A DNA stretch of 25,000 nucleotides from Prorocentrum cordatum (GCA_963575745.1 CAUYUJ010016363.1:232141-257140), one strand, 5' to 3'. Positions 8,708 through 16,199 are shown, counted from the first letter of the stretch. Made by a program: numbers and translations. The notes: generated by a model not told the origin, from the letters alone.

Positions 8708-9211
8708 ACCAAAATCGCTCACCAGGGCGCCCCCCCTGTCAGCAGCGCCCAAGGGGCCGTGGCATGGCCGCGCCGCCTCTGTGTTGCCAGCGCACCGGCC
8801 GAGGCGCTGCCACGGACCTCCGGCGGGCTGCTTCTTTTTCTTCGTTCCGGGCGCTCCTCCTCGCCTTCGGCCTCCGCGAGCTTGCGGGGAGCGGCCGATT
8901 GCCGGGGGCGGCCGAGAGGGGGGTGATGACCAGGGTGAAGTCAGGGCACGTCCCTCTGCAGAAGGAATATTCAAACATAGTCCAAAAATAGTCTGGGGAC
9001 GACTTTTTTACTATTCTGGAGCATTTGGGGGGTATTTGTCTATTTTTCGCCCGAAATCCCTTTGTAAGGGGAACACGCCCGACCTAGGACTTGGGGGGGG
9101 GAGGGATATCATGGCGGGGGCCATGATATCTCCCCGGACTTCACGGCGCCTCCTCTGGTTTCACTGCATCCCTGCCCCCCCCCTGGGCCGCGCACATGCC
9201 GCCGGCCATGA
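8708..9211 (+). CDS. Candidate exons flanking TIR element 3
   Basis: The frame between elements 2 and 3 (8764-8939; open from the element 2 acceptor at 8708) reads AATDLRRAASFSSFRALLLA, FGLRELAGSGRLPGAAERG, then VMTRV. It ends GTG AA just before the GT of element 3. Removing 8940-9087 as an intron continues the frame into hairpin repeat B. There it reads HGGGHDISPDF, the same frame that is open in repeat A at 797-830, and stops at 9209-9211. Agreement of the two frames is mild independent support for splicing. Other frames and the minus strand are also open over 8711-8930. No family is recognised. Confidence 0.28.
8936..9087 (+). mobile_element. TIR element (MITE/introner-like), copy 3
   Basis: 152 bp, starting TGAAGTCAGGGCACGTCC and ending ACACGCCCGACCTAG. 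Target duplication: GACCAGGG on the left and GACTTGGG on the right (6 of 8). The interior keeps GGAATATTCAAACATAGTCC. GT at 8940 and AG at 9086-9087 would define a 148-nt intron. It abuts hairpin repeat B. Confidence 0.85.
9093..9187 (+). repeat. Dispersed hairpin repeat, copy B
   Basis: Paralogue of 788-880. The hairpin is perfect here: GATATCATGGC (9105-9115) and GCCATGATATC (9120-9130) around a GGGG loop. The 3' part (TCCCCGGACTTCACGGCGCC and a C run) matches copy A with scattered substitutions, several of them synonymous in the HGGGHDISPDF frame. Confidence 0.65.
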
Positions 9212-9470
9212 TTTGCGCCCCTCTCCTCTTGGCCGCTCCCGAGCTTGGGGGCCATCCAAAATACGGTGGTGGCCTTGGTCAAGGAATGTGCCCAGGAGGC
9301 TTCAGACCCTGGAGGATTCCTTGCCTGACGAGGGCGGCGGTGATGTCCGTAGCCGACCCACGGTTGGAGTTCCAGGGGCTTCCAGGCCCTGGCGTCCTCA
9401 TCCACTGGTTCCTTCCCCAATGCCCTCACCGTATATAATTGTGGAGGACGATAAATGGAGAGGAAGCATG
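9212..9470. other. Unique sequence with short open frames
   Basis: Two plus frames read like protein: VVALVKECAQEASDPGGFLA, ending in a TGA near 9330, and AAVMSVADPRLEFQGLPGPG, continuing to a TAA at 9436-9438. They are in different frames, which would fit a frameshifted remnant. No family is recognised. Confidence 0.25.
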
Positions 9471-9495
9471 TTGTCAAATAATTTCTATATGACTA

Positions 9496-9601
9496 AAACA
9501 TGTGTTAAACATGTTTTAAACATGTACGAACACATATTCAGCAGAACATGCTTATAACATTTTTCCCGATTTGTTGAACACATGTTATGTTCAATGATCG
9601 G
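9496..9601. repeat. AT-rich ACATGT repeats with a palindrome
   Basis: About three ~11-bp AAACATGTKTT units (9496-9528) and further ACATG words lie in an AT-rich island. At 9566-9601 an imperfect palindrome pairs CCGAT with ATCGG and TTGAACA with TGTTCAA around a 7-base centre. Confidence 0.6.
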
Positions 9602-9708
9602 ACTGTTATGGTGTCCATTGTCGTGGCATCCACAAGTATAGAGCCGGAGACGAACCGCTGCCCCCGAGGAAGGGGTCAGGACCTCTGGGGCGCTCGGTGG
9701 CTGCGGCA

Positions 9709-9801
9709 CGGCGGCGGCGTCGTCGGCGTCGTCGGCGTCGCCGTCGCCGTCCTCGTCGTCGTCGGCCTCGTCGGCGTCGCCGTCGTCGTCGTCGTCATCG
9801 T

Positions 9802-9839
<38 letters not shown>

Positions 9840-9920
9840 TCGGCGTCGGCGGCGTGGGCGTGGGCGTCGGCGTCGTCGTCGACGTCGTCGTCGTCGTCGT
9901 CGTCGTCGTCGGCGTCTCCT
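9709..9920. repeat. GTC/GGC triplet array
   Basis: About 210 bp of GTC and GGC units, including a GTCGGC hexamer block near 9800-9850. It reads as poly-Val/Gly or poly-Arg on plus and poly-Asp/Ala on minus. Confidence 0.95.
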
Positions 9921-9968
9921 TCCCCTCCTCCCTCATCCCATCCTTGCACCTGTCCTCCGCATGTCGAT

Positions 9969-10175
9969 TTCGGCACGCCCCTCACGGGGATCGTGGCCCC
10001 ATAGGGAACTACGCCGAAGGCCCCAGTGGCAGGGTCTGCACGGCGGACTCGGGCCAGTTCGGCACACCCCTCACGGGAATCGTGGCCCCGTACGGAGCTC
10101 CACCGAAGGCCCTGGCGGCAGGTTCCACAGGCGTCCCTTTGCCCATGTCGGTACACCATCCACGAGGATCGTGCC
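9969..10175 (+). repeat. 89-bp tandem repeat, about 2.3 copies
   Basis: Units start at 9969, 10058 and 10147 with TTCGGCACACCCCTCACGGG-like sequence followed by ATCGTGGCCCC. The second half contains a CCGAAGGCCC and GGCAGG core. Spacing is exactly 89 bp twice, which is not a multiple of three. A GGGGATCGTGGCCCCGTGA match lies alone near 12887. Confidence 0.85.
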
Positions 10176-10500
10176 CCAGACGCACAGGTTATACTGCGTG
10201 CGCTATTCCGAGTTTGTATGCCCCCCTGCTTCGTCTCATCTCCCTCGCGGCACTCGCAGCTGCACGTGGTTTGGGTCCTTCGTCAAGCAAATTTTATTAT
10301 TTCGGGATCCTCGATCTCGAAATCCTTACGGAACCTTCAGTTTCTGAACGGTTCCGACATGCGCGCGCGAGGATGCGCGCGTGTGTACTTACATGGTTTG
10401 CTGTTGCAAGAGGTTTTTGAATATTGGTGATTGTTCCCAGCCCTCCTGCGATGGGATCGAGCACGGCAGTCGCAGTTTCTTCCTTCCCGCCTCCCTTCTC
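10176..10500. other. Unique spacer
   Basis: Mixed-composition sequence with no clear gene, RNA or repeat. Short frames on both strands are not distinctive. Confidence 0.45.
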
Positions 10501-10570
10501 CTCTCCCCTCCTCTGTGTCCCGAGCACCTCAAGATGTTTTGGGGGGCACCCGGATCCTCCTCCCTCCTTC

Positions 10571-10790
10571 CTCCTCGGCTCCTCCGTCCCTCCCCTCCTC
10601 TGGCCTCCCTCCGTCCTCCCTGCCCTCCCCCCCTCCCGAGCTTCTGGCCGACACCGCCGCGCTGCTGCCCCTCTGCTCCCTCCTCCTCGGCTCCTCCGTG
10701 CCTCCCCTCCTCGGCCTCCCTCCGCCCACCCTGCCCTCCCTCCCCCCTCCCCCCCCCCCAGAGCTTCTGTGGGACACCGCCGCGCCATCG
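10571..10790 (+). repeat. 112-bp tandem duplication, C-rich
   Basis: CTCCTCGGCTCCTCCGT starts at 10571 and again at 10683. Each unit continues with CCTCCCCTCCT, GGCCTCCCTCCG, a C run, GAGCTTCTG and GACACCGCCGCG. The offset is 112 bp, so a reading frame would not be preserved. Confidence 0.8.
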
Positions 10791-10984
10791 CTTGGACGCG
10801 TGCATGCTCTTCTCTCGGCGAGCACCTTCTCAAGGAGCACCCTCGACCATCGGGCCCGAAAGACGCGCGCGAGACCCAAACATGCACGGGGAATGGGCGT
10901 TCGAGCGACGGCGGGTGCCGCCCGGCTCCCGCCCCTCTCCCGGCCGGCCGCGGCGGCGGGCGCCTGGGGCCCCGGGCAGCCGAG

Positions 10985-11068
10985 GCCTCCGAGCCGGCGG
11001 CGCCGAGCGGCCAGGCGCGGGGCGCGCGGGGCGCGGGCGGCGGGGAGGGTTTGGCCGAGCGGCAGGGG
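10985..11068 (+). CDS. Candidate exon, phase 0-0, 28 codons
   Basis: After a GAG at 10984 the frame ASEPAAPSGQARGARGAGGG, EGLAERQG ends at a codon boundary directly before GTGAGG, a good donor. The sequence is so GC-rich that the minus strand is open too, with the GGA array at 11069 acting as a polypyrimidine tract there. No family is recognised. Confidence 0.22.
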
Positions 11069-11260
11069 GTGAGGAGGAGGAGGAGGAGGAGGAGGAGGAG
11101 GAGGAGGAGGAGGATCGGGCCGAACGAAAGGGGAGGAAGAGGAGGAGGAGGAGGAGGAGGAGGAGGGGAGGAGGAGGAGGAGGGTCTGGCAGGACAGGGA
11201 GAGCGAGGAGGTGGAGGAGGGAGGAGGAGGAGGAGGAGGAGGAGGAGGATCGTGCCGAAC
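11069..11260. repeat. GGA triplet array
   Basis: About 190 bp of GGA/GAG with interspersed GGATCGxGCCGAACGAAAGG segments that occur twice (about 11112 and 11248). Those segments indicate duplication of a ~135-bp block. Confidence 0.9.
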
Positions 11261-11288
11261 GAAAGGGGGGGATAGGGAAAGGGGGGGG

Positions 11289-11792
11289 GTACGAAATCTG
11301 CTGCAGCTGGTTTCGGCCCACCGAGGGGCCCGTTCCTCGATACATGGGCGCCTCCTGGCGCCGGGAGGCGCCGGGGAAATCAGCTACGTGAGCCGATTCT
11401 CACCCCCCCCCTTTGCTATCCCCCCCTTCGCCCGGCCCGAGGTGGGGGAGGCTCGCCATGGCTTGGCGTTAAGTCGGGCCTGTCCTTCTACAGGAGGAAT
11501 ATTCAAACATAGTCGAGAAATACTCGGGGGACGTTTTTGTTGACTATGTTTGATTTTTCGGTGGTCTTTTTCGCGGAATGTTATTGTTCCTTTCAAAATC
11601 ATTCTGTAGGGGACATGTCCGACCTAAGCTTGGCACCGCTCGGACGTGTGCACAGTTCTGCTCGGCGAGGGCCTCCGAGGACTCCTGCTGGAGGATTTCG
11701 AGGGAAACCCGCAAACGAAAAAACAAGACAGTACAACAAAACAAACACGCGAAACCGAACACAGGGCTGGACCAAAACGGTGTTTTTGGTGA
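11289..11792 (+). CDS. Candidate gene fragment with TIR element 4 as intron
   Basis: The frame 11289-11387 reads VRNLLQLVSAHRGARSSIHG and ends AGC TAC before GTGAGC. A 54-nt C-rich stretch ending in GAG (11388-11441) could be an intron. The frame resumes VGEARHGLAL and ends TTA A at the GT of element 4. After removal of 11473-11628 (156 nt) it continues WHRSDVCTVLLGEGLRGLLL, EDFEGNPQTKKQDS to a TGA at 11790-11792. The downstream part has balanced composition and reads like real protein. A second frame (11830-11982) contains DPAKIQDIGVDFRKFLLMRL. No family is recognised and no start is identified. Confidence 0.28.
11469..11627 (+). mobile_element. TIR element (MITE/introner-like), copy 4
   Basis: 159 bp with ends TTAAGTCGGGCCTGTCC and GGACATGTCCGACCTAA. 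Clean 8-bp target duplication: GCTTGGCG on the left (11461-11468) and GCTTGGCA on the right (11628-11635). The interior has CAGGAGGAATATTCAAACAT. GT at 11473 and AG at 11627-11628. Confidence 0.9.
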
Positions 11793-11999
11793 TTTTGTGG
11801 GCCGTTTTCGTTTCAACTTCATTTACGGTAAAGGCGGATTCGAGACAAAAGCGAGGGAAAACGAACATGATCCAGCGAAGATCCAGGACATCGGGGTGGA
11901 CTTCCGAAAGTTTCTGCTGATGCGCTTGTTTGCCCTTCTATTGCCACGGCGCCGGGCGCCCAGGTGTGATCAGTCGGGGTAAGACAGGTACACATATTT

Positions 12000-12240
12000 T
12001 CAGACCAGGGCACGCTCTCAGAGCTTTCAAGAACGCATCAATTATTATAAAATATGAGTACATATAAATTCCTTGTCTGTACGACATGTAAATTTTTGTG
12101 ATATGCACAACATTAATCTCGCATAATAATGTGTACCGCATTTGCACACAAAAATCACAAGAACATTATATACTCTGTTTCGAGCATGCATACCATACCT
12201 GTTGTTTGTTTCAAGAGTTTTTGGATCACATTGTCGCCCA
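12000..12240. other. AT-rich island
   Basis: About 240 bp with much lower GC than its surroundings, containing ATTATTATAAAATATGAG and ATTATATAC. A minus-strand frame of 151 codons (12045-12500) crosses it, but no family is recognised. It may be an old insertion or a promoter-like region. Nothing specific is seen. Confidence 0.4.
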
Positions 12241-12264
12241 TTCTGGGTGACCAGCGTTTCGATC

Positions 12265-12364
12265 GGAGAAGGCCGCGGCGCCCGGTACATGCTCCAGACC
12301 CGCCGGATCTCAGAGATCCCCGGTTTGTCCGGCTCCGTTCTTGTCCCTGTCTTGGCTTCGTCTT
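12265..12364. repeat. Paralogous sequence, empty site for TIR element 7
   Basis: It matches 19641-19678 plus 19839-19911 (GAGAAGGCCGCGGCGCCC, CTCCAGA, then TCTCAGAGATC to CGTCTT) but has no element between the halves. The octamer CTCCAGAC at 12292-12299 corresponds to the duplicated CTCCAGAG / GTCCAGAA flanking element 7. On the minus strand both copies read (E/Q)DEA(K/R)T and ISE at matching places, so the unit may derive from coding DNA. Confidence 0.75.
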
Positions 12365-12537
12365 CGAAAGGAGGGTGCCTGGTGGCCTTGTGACAGGTCA
12401 TCGGACCGAGGCCTTCCACCAGAAGGGGCGCGCGTGGTGGGCGGAGGAGGGAGGAGGACGAAGACAAGGCGGAGGGGCGTCCGCCGAGCTGGAGCTTCAA
12501 ACGGGTGGCGCTGCCTCTTCTACGTATCTGGTATTAG

Positions 12538-13152
12538 CTGGCAGTCGCTTGCAGGATCTGTGAGTGTCGCGGGGGCGCGGCGGGGCGCGGCGGAGGGGGG
12601 GGAGAATTTCAACGGGCCTTGAGTTGGCACGGCCGTGCTGCGTGCCAAAAGTGGGCCAAGCTCCAGCGGAGAGTGGGGGCGACCCCCGCTCCGTCACTCA
12701 GGCACGGGCTGGTCGCAGCAGCAGTGGAGCAGGTGCCCCAGCAGAGCACCCTGCCTGACAGGAGCAGCGGTGAAGAGGCGGGTCGACGAGCAGGGGGACG
12801 GCGAGTGAACGCGCGCATTCCCACGTACACCCAGGGATGCCTACGCGTGCCAGCGGTGAGGGCACGGCCATGAGCGCTCTGGCTTAGGGGATCGTGGCCC
12901 CGTGACACGGGTGGGAGCGCGGCCACGTGCACCGCAACGCAGTTTTCACCATGCATCGTGGACGGCCAGGCTAAAAACGCAGCCAGCATTTACGCGAGAG
13001 CACGACTTCTGAGTAATGTGGGAGGAAGTCGAAGGGCAAAAAGGTTGCCGACACCGGCGTCCTCGGGCTTCTCGTCCCATTTTGTGGGACTCTTCTTTCG
13101 TGCTTGCTTACATTCCGGCTTCAGAACCCTTCTTGGGGAAGCTCTCTATTAA
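12538..13152 (+). pseudogene. 205-codon frame broken by a single TGA
   Basis: Between a TAG at 12535 and a TAA at 13150 one plus frame is open except for TGA at 12871-12873. Before it the frame reads FQRALSWHGRAACQKWAKLQ, LRHGLVAAAVEQVPQQSTLP and ARIPTYTQGCLRVPAVRARP. After it come QAKNAASIYARARLLSNVGG and SSHFVGLFFRACLHSGFRTL. Composition is balanced and non-repetitive, unlike most of the window. A minus frame (12609-12989) is also open. It could be a pseudogene, two exons or chance. No family is recognised. Confidence 0.3.
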
Positions 13153-13205
13153 GGAGCAGTGTCGATTGGATCGTATCTTCGATGTCACGTCGTTGCTCAT
13201 CTCAG

Positions 13206-13460
13206 GGGGAGGAGCTGCAAAACAGTCATAAGGGAGTCGTTCAGAGATCGATCTTACCCCTCCTCCTCCTTCTCCTCCATCTCCTCCTCCGCCTCCTCCT
13301 CCTCCTCCTTCTCCTCCTCTCCCTCTTCCTCCTCCCTCCTCCTCCCCTTGAGGTGAGTGGGAGGGCTGCAATGCAGTCACAGGAGTCGTTTGGAGATCAA
13401 TCCTCCCCCCCCCTTCCTTTCTCCCTCTCTCTCCTTCTCCCCTGGGGGTCATCAGGCTGC
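13206..13460 (+). repeat. 151-bp duplication of unique segment plus CCT tract
   Basis: GGAGCTGCAAAACAGTCATA (13211) and GAGGGCTGCAATGCAGTCAC (13361) open two units. Each continues GGAGTCGTT, AGAGATC or GGAGATC, then a CCT-rich tract. The offset is 151 bp, so the pyrimidine tract and its unique head were duplicated together. Confidence 0.75.
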
Positions 13461-13865
13461 CCGAGTGCACTGGGGGGAGAGGAGGAAGAATGAAGGGTAG
13501 GGAGGAAAGAAGAAGGAAGGAGAGAGGGGGGAAGGAGAGAGGACGGAGGGAGGTGGGAGGAACGCAGAGACAGGAGGGAGAAGAGGCGGGAGGGATAAGG
13601 AGGGGAGGACGGAGAAGAGCCGTGGACTCAATTTGGGAACTCTTGGCCACAGGGCCACGTATCTTGCCATCGCTAGCAGGCTGGTGCAAACTCGCTGTGC
13701 GCCGTCGGGAAGGAATAATGAGAGGTAAGAGCTAAGAGAGAGGGAGCGAGAGAGAGAGAGAGGGAGAGACAAAGAGGGAGGAGGGACGCGAGTCGAGGCA
13801 GAAGGGAACCAGGATGATGATGATGAGGAGGAGGAGGAGGAGGAGGAGGAGGAGGAGGAGGGAAG
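13461..13865. repeat. Purine-rich tracts (GGA, GA) around a short unique piece
   Basis: Purine-rich at 13480-13620, (GA)n at about 13736-13770 and GGA at 13815-13862. The unique 13620-13730 piece between them has no gene signal. Confidence 0.8.
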
Positions 13866-14024
13866 GGGGCCAGTCCCCTCTCTGCGTCGGCCGTGCAAAA
13901 GCATACAGCGCGAGTTTGTTGCTGCCCCTGGGAGGGCCCTACAGGGCCTCAGGACCTTGGAACAACTGTCCAGGATGTCGGGACCTCCAGGGGTCCACGT
14001 TGGAGGAGGGAGGGGGGAGGGGAT
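13866..14024. other. Unique island, possible exon of uncertain strand
   Basis: Plus frame: CKSIQREFVAAPGRALQGLR, TLEQLSRMSGPPGVHVGGG. Minus frame: PGGPDILDSCSKVLRPCRAL. Both look protein-like. The purine tract downstream would act as a polypyrimidine tract only on the minus strand. I cannot choose between them. Confidence 0.25.
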
Positions 14025-14029
14025 GAAGG

Positions 14030-14086
14030 AGGAGGAGGAGGAGGAGGAGGAGGAAGGAGGAGGAGGAGAGGCTGGAGAAAGAGAGA

Positions 14087-14128
<42 letters not shown>

Positions 14129-14200
14129 TGGAGGAAGGAGGAAGAGGGATGAGATAGGGGGGAAGGGAGGGGGGAGAAAGAGAGAGAGAGAGAGAGAGAG
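14030..14200. repeat. GGA and GA dinucleotide arrays
   Basis: GGA at about 14028-14055, then (GA)n at about 14080-14125 and 14178-14200, separated by G-rich purine sequence. Frames read as Glu/Arg. Confidence 0.9.
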
Positions 14201-14281
14201 ATGGACGAGGGAGGTGGGTGGCGTCTCCTCCTCTCATGCTCCCCCCCGCTCCTCCTCCCTCCTTCCCCCCCCGGGCCGCAG

Positions 14282-14338
14282 GGCGCGCCGGGCCACCGCG
14301 ACGAGGACGAGGACTTCCTGGGGCGGGGCAGCGGGGCC
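14282..14338 (+). CDS. Candidate small exon, phase 0-0, 19 codons
   Basis: A strong pyrimidine tract (14220-14272) ends in GCCGCAG at 14281. The next 57 bp read GAPGHRDEDEDFLGRGSGA and stop exactly before GTGAGG, a consensus-like donor. Acceptor, donor and high G/C in third positions make this one of the better exon calls. Its acidic DEDED run echoes the acidic stretch at 482-658. If the donor is ignored the frame stays open to beyond 14390. No family is recognised. Confidence 0.4.
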
Positions 14339-14439
14339 GTGAGGAGGGAGGCCGGGGAGGGGGAGCCCTGGCCTCCCCGATGTCAGCGGAGGCCAAGCGC
14401 ACTCCAGCCACGCGCAGAGGGGGGGGGGCAGTCAGCACT

Positions 14440-14645
14440 CGTTTCGATGCCTCCTATTCGATGTCGATGGGGTCCGATTCCGATTCGTTTCGGCTTCGGA
14501 TTTCGAAACGGGATCCGATGTCTCACTGGAGGCCTATAGCCTGCCGATCCATGCCGATTCGACTTTTCCCGACTCGGCTGCCGATTTCCGCCGATCCGAT
14601 TCAATTTCGATCGCCGATCCGACTTATCGATTCGATACTGGGCCC
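14440..14645 (+). repeat. Degenerate GATTCG/GATCCG repeats
   Basis: Loose tandem units of CGATTCG and CCGATCCGA with no fixed period. A shorter related stretch lies at about 694-760. Non-coding in appearance. Confidence 0.6.
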
Positions 14646-14864
14646 CCCTGGGTAGGGGCAGGGGAAAGGCTTCTTGGAAGCACCCCTGCTTCTCAGATGG
14701 CGCGGGCACTGTCTATAGATGTACGGCCGGCGCCTTCTGGAAGGCGGGCTCCTTCTAAGAGGCCTCCCCCCCTGCCCCTCTGCCCGCCCGCGCGCGCCGA
14801 CAGCAGGTGTCAGGGGAAACCAGACGTGCCCCAGCGGACAGACGCACCACGGAGAGGGGGCCTC
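14646..14864. other. Spacer, no gene seen
   Basis: GC-rich sequence between two repeats. The frames are shared by both strands with no splice-signal support. Confidence 0.45.
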
Positions 14865-15061
14865 CGCTCCTCCTCCTCCCCCTCCTCCCATCTCCTCCCT
14901 CCTCCTCCTCCTCCTCCCCTCCTCCTCCCTCTTCCTCCCTCTCCCTCCTCCCTCCTCCCTCCTCCTCCTCCTCCTCCTCCTCCTCCTCCTCCTCCCTCCT
15001 CCTCCTCCTCTCCTCCTCCTCCTCCTCCTTCCTCCTCCTCCTCCTCCTCCTCCTCCTCCTC

Positions 15062-15093
<32 letters not shown>

Positions 15094-15125
15094 TCCTCCT
15101 CCTCCTCCTCCTCCTCCTTCTCCTC
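14865..15125. repeat. CCT triplet array
   Basis: About 260 bp, with pure CCT in the second half interrupted by single TCC or CCC units and a C run near 15085. It reads as poly-Ser, poly-Pro or poly-Leu on plus. Confidence 0.95.
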
Positions 15126-15165
15126 CGGGCCCACCCCCGGGAGGCCCAGCGGCTGGGTGCTGGCG

Positions 15166-15224
15166 TTGGGGTATTTTTTATTTTCCGTCGAAAATCCTAC
15201 TGTAGGGGGGCACGCCCGACATAA
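15166..15224 (+). mobile_element. TIR element, copy 5, 3' fragment only
   Basis: TTGGGGTATTTTTTATTTTC, then CGTCGAAAATCCTACTGTAG and GGCACGCCCGACATAA match the right third of copy 8. No left half is present upstream, where the sequence is GC-rich and linked to the CCT array, so this copy is 5' truncated. AG follows the end. Confidence 0.8.
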
Positions 15225-15391
15225 GAGTAGATTCCGCAGCGAAGAGCTCATCCCGACCCCTGTCCGGGGGAAACATCTTGCAGGTTGCGCACCGTTTGTC
15301 TGGAGTCGCGCGTGGCTCAAGCGCCGGCGCACCTCGTTTGGGCAGGCTGCAGCTCGCCGAACGAATGCCTTGTTTGCTTGGGGGTGCGCTT

Positions 15392-15610
15392 GGGCCTTTT
15401 GAAGATGGGGTCGGAGTAGATGGTGTCGAAGGATCGCGCCGCATCGCCGATGCATCGCCAGTGCACTGGCGATGTGGGTCGATGTGGAGCCCGATGTTCT
15501 CCACGCCGACGTCGCCGATGCATCGCCGACGCCGCCGATGCATCTCCGATGCATCGGCGATGCGGTGCAATCCTCCGACCCCATCTACTCGGACCCCATG
15601 TAGGAGGCCT
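15392..15610. mobile_element. CATCGCC foldback element, copy 1
   Basis: The left arm from 15405 (ATGGGGTCGGAGTAGATGG) is inverted at the right end, whose last 19 bases finish at 15599. The match runs about 50 bp through GTCGRAGGATYGCRCCGCAT and CGCCGATGC. Weak inversion extends outward to GGCCT-like ends. A GTGGAG / CTCCAC hairpin with a 9-base loop (15484-15504) sits near the centre. The element can fold into one long hairpin. It has no coding content. Confidence 0.75.
15453..15474. other. Perfect 22-bp palindrome inside foldback copy 1
   Basis: The half-site CATCGCCAGTG at 15453-15463 is followed immediately by its exact inverse, ending at 15474. It could extrude as a small cruciform. Copy 2 does not keep it. 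Confidence 0.7.
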
Positions 15611-15626
15611 CCAGGAAGTAGGAGCG

Positions 15627-15854
15627 ATGCCGATCGAGATCGTGATCCTGGTTTTCATGTTCATTTTCCCTGTGGGATGTATGTGTGTTGTGTCTTGTGA
15701 GTCGCGAGTAGCAGGTGTGCCGCTCCCGCATCGCAGTCCGACAGCGAGCGCGCCGCCGTTCTGTGGCCCGGCACCCCGTTTGGAAGGGGCCGGAGCCAGG
15801 GTGGCCAGAGATGGAAGGATTACTCTTCGTAGGGCATCGAACACTGTTTTTTGA
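15627..15854 (+). CDS. Small open frame with a hydrophobic N-terminus
   Basis: ATG at 15627 to TGA at 15852-15854, 75 residues. It starts MPIEIVILVFMFIFPVG followed by CMCVVS, a plausible membrane segment or signal anchor. An Ala/Pro/Arg-rich tail contains DGRITLRRASNTVF. The frame is open upstream through foldback copy 1, so the ATG may not be the start. It lies between a foldback element and the T-shaped palindrome. The family is unknown and it may be chance. Confidence 0.2.
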   Translation: MPIEIVILVFMFIFPVGCMCVVSCESRVAGVPLPHRSPTASAPPFCGPAPRLEGAGARVARDGRITLRRASNTVF

Positions 15855-15980
15855 TTCGCGGGTCGAGAGCGCATTTCTTCCAGTCGAAGCTAAGCGGGCC
15901 CCGCGAAGCTTGAATTAACAAAGAGGGGGGGACAGAAGGAGAGGCCTCACGTCAAGGCCAAGAGAGGGCAAAGCCCTGGG

Positions 15981-16181
15981 ATAGGGGATCGAGCACTGAC
16001 ACAAACAGAAAAACTCGGAGGTCCGCGCGGATTTCTCGGATCGGCGCTGGACCTCCCTCCCTGGCGCGCGGAGCGCGCCAGGGGCGGCGCCTCCGGCGCC
16101 GCCAGGGGACCCCAGCGCCGATCCGAGGAATCCGCGCGGACCTCCGAGTTCTTATGTTTATGTCATCGCTTGTTCCCCTAT
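15981..16181. repeat. T-shaped palindrome with two internal hairpin arms
   Basis: The outer stem 16012-16050 pairs with 16112-16150 at 38 of 39 positions, the exception being a T-G wobble. Inside are two independent perfect 9-bp hairpins: 16061-16069 with 16073-16081 (loop GGA) and 16083-16091 with 16095-16103 (loop TCC). The two loops are complementary. Outside, 15981-16011 and 16151-16181 form a weaker inverted repeat (ATAGGGGA ends). Total 201 bp. The geometry matches parvovirus-type terminal hairpins, but no replication or capsid frame is visible. A foldback transposon end is an equally good explanation. Confidence 0.85.
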
Positions 16182-16199
16182 AATCGCTTCTCCATGTGA

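Noticed and set aside
15981-16181. Integrated parvovirus
   Set aside because: Only the hairpin geometry matches. I see no replication or capsid frame and no second terminal copy in the window, so a viral origin is not claimed.
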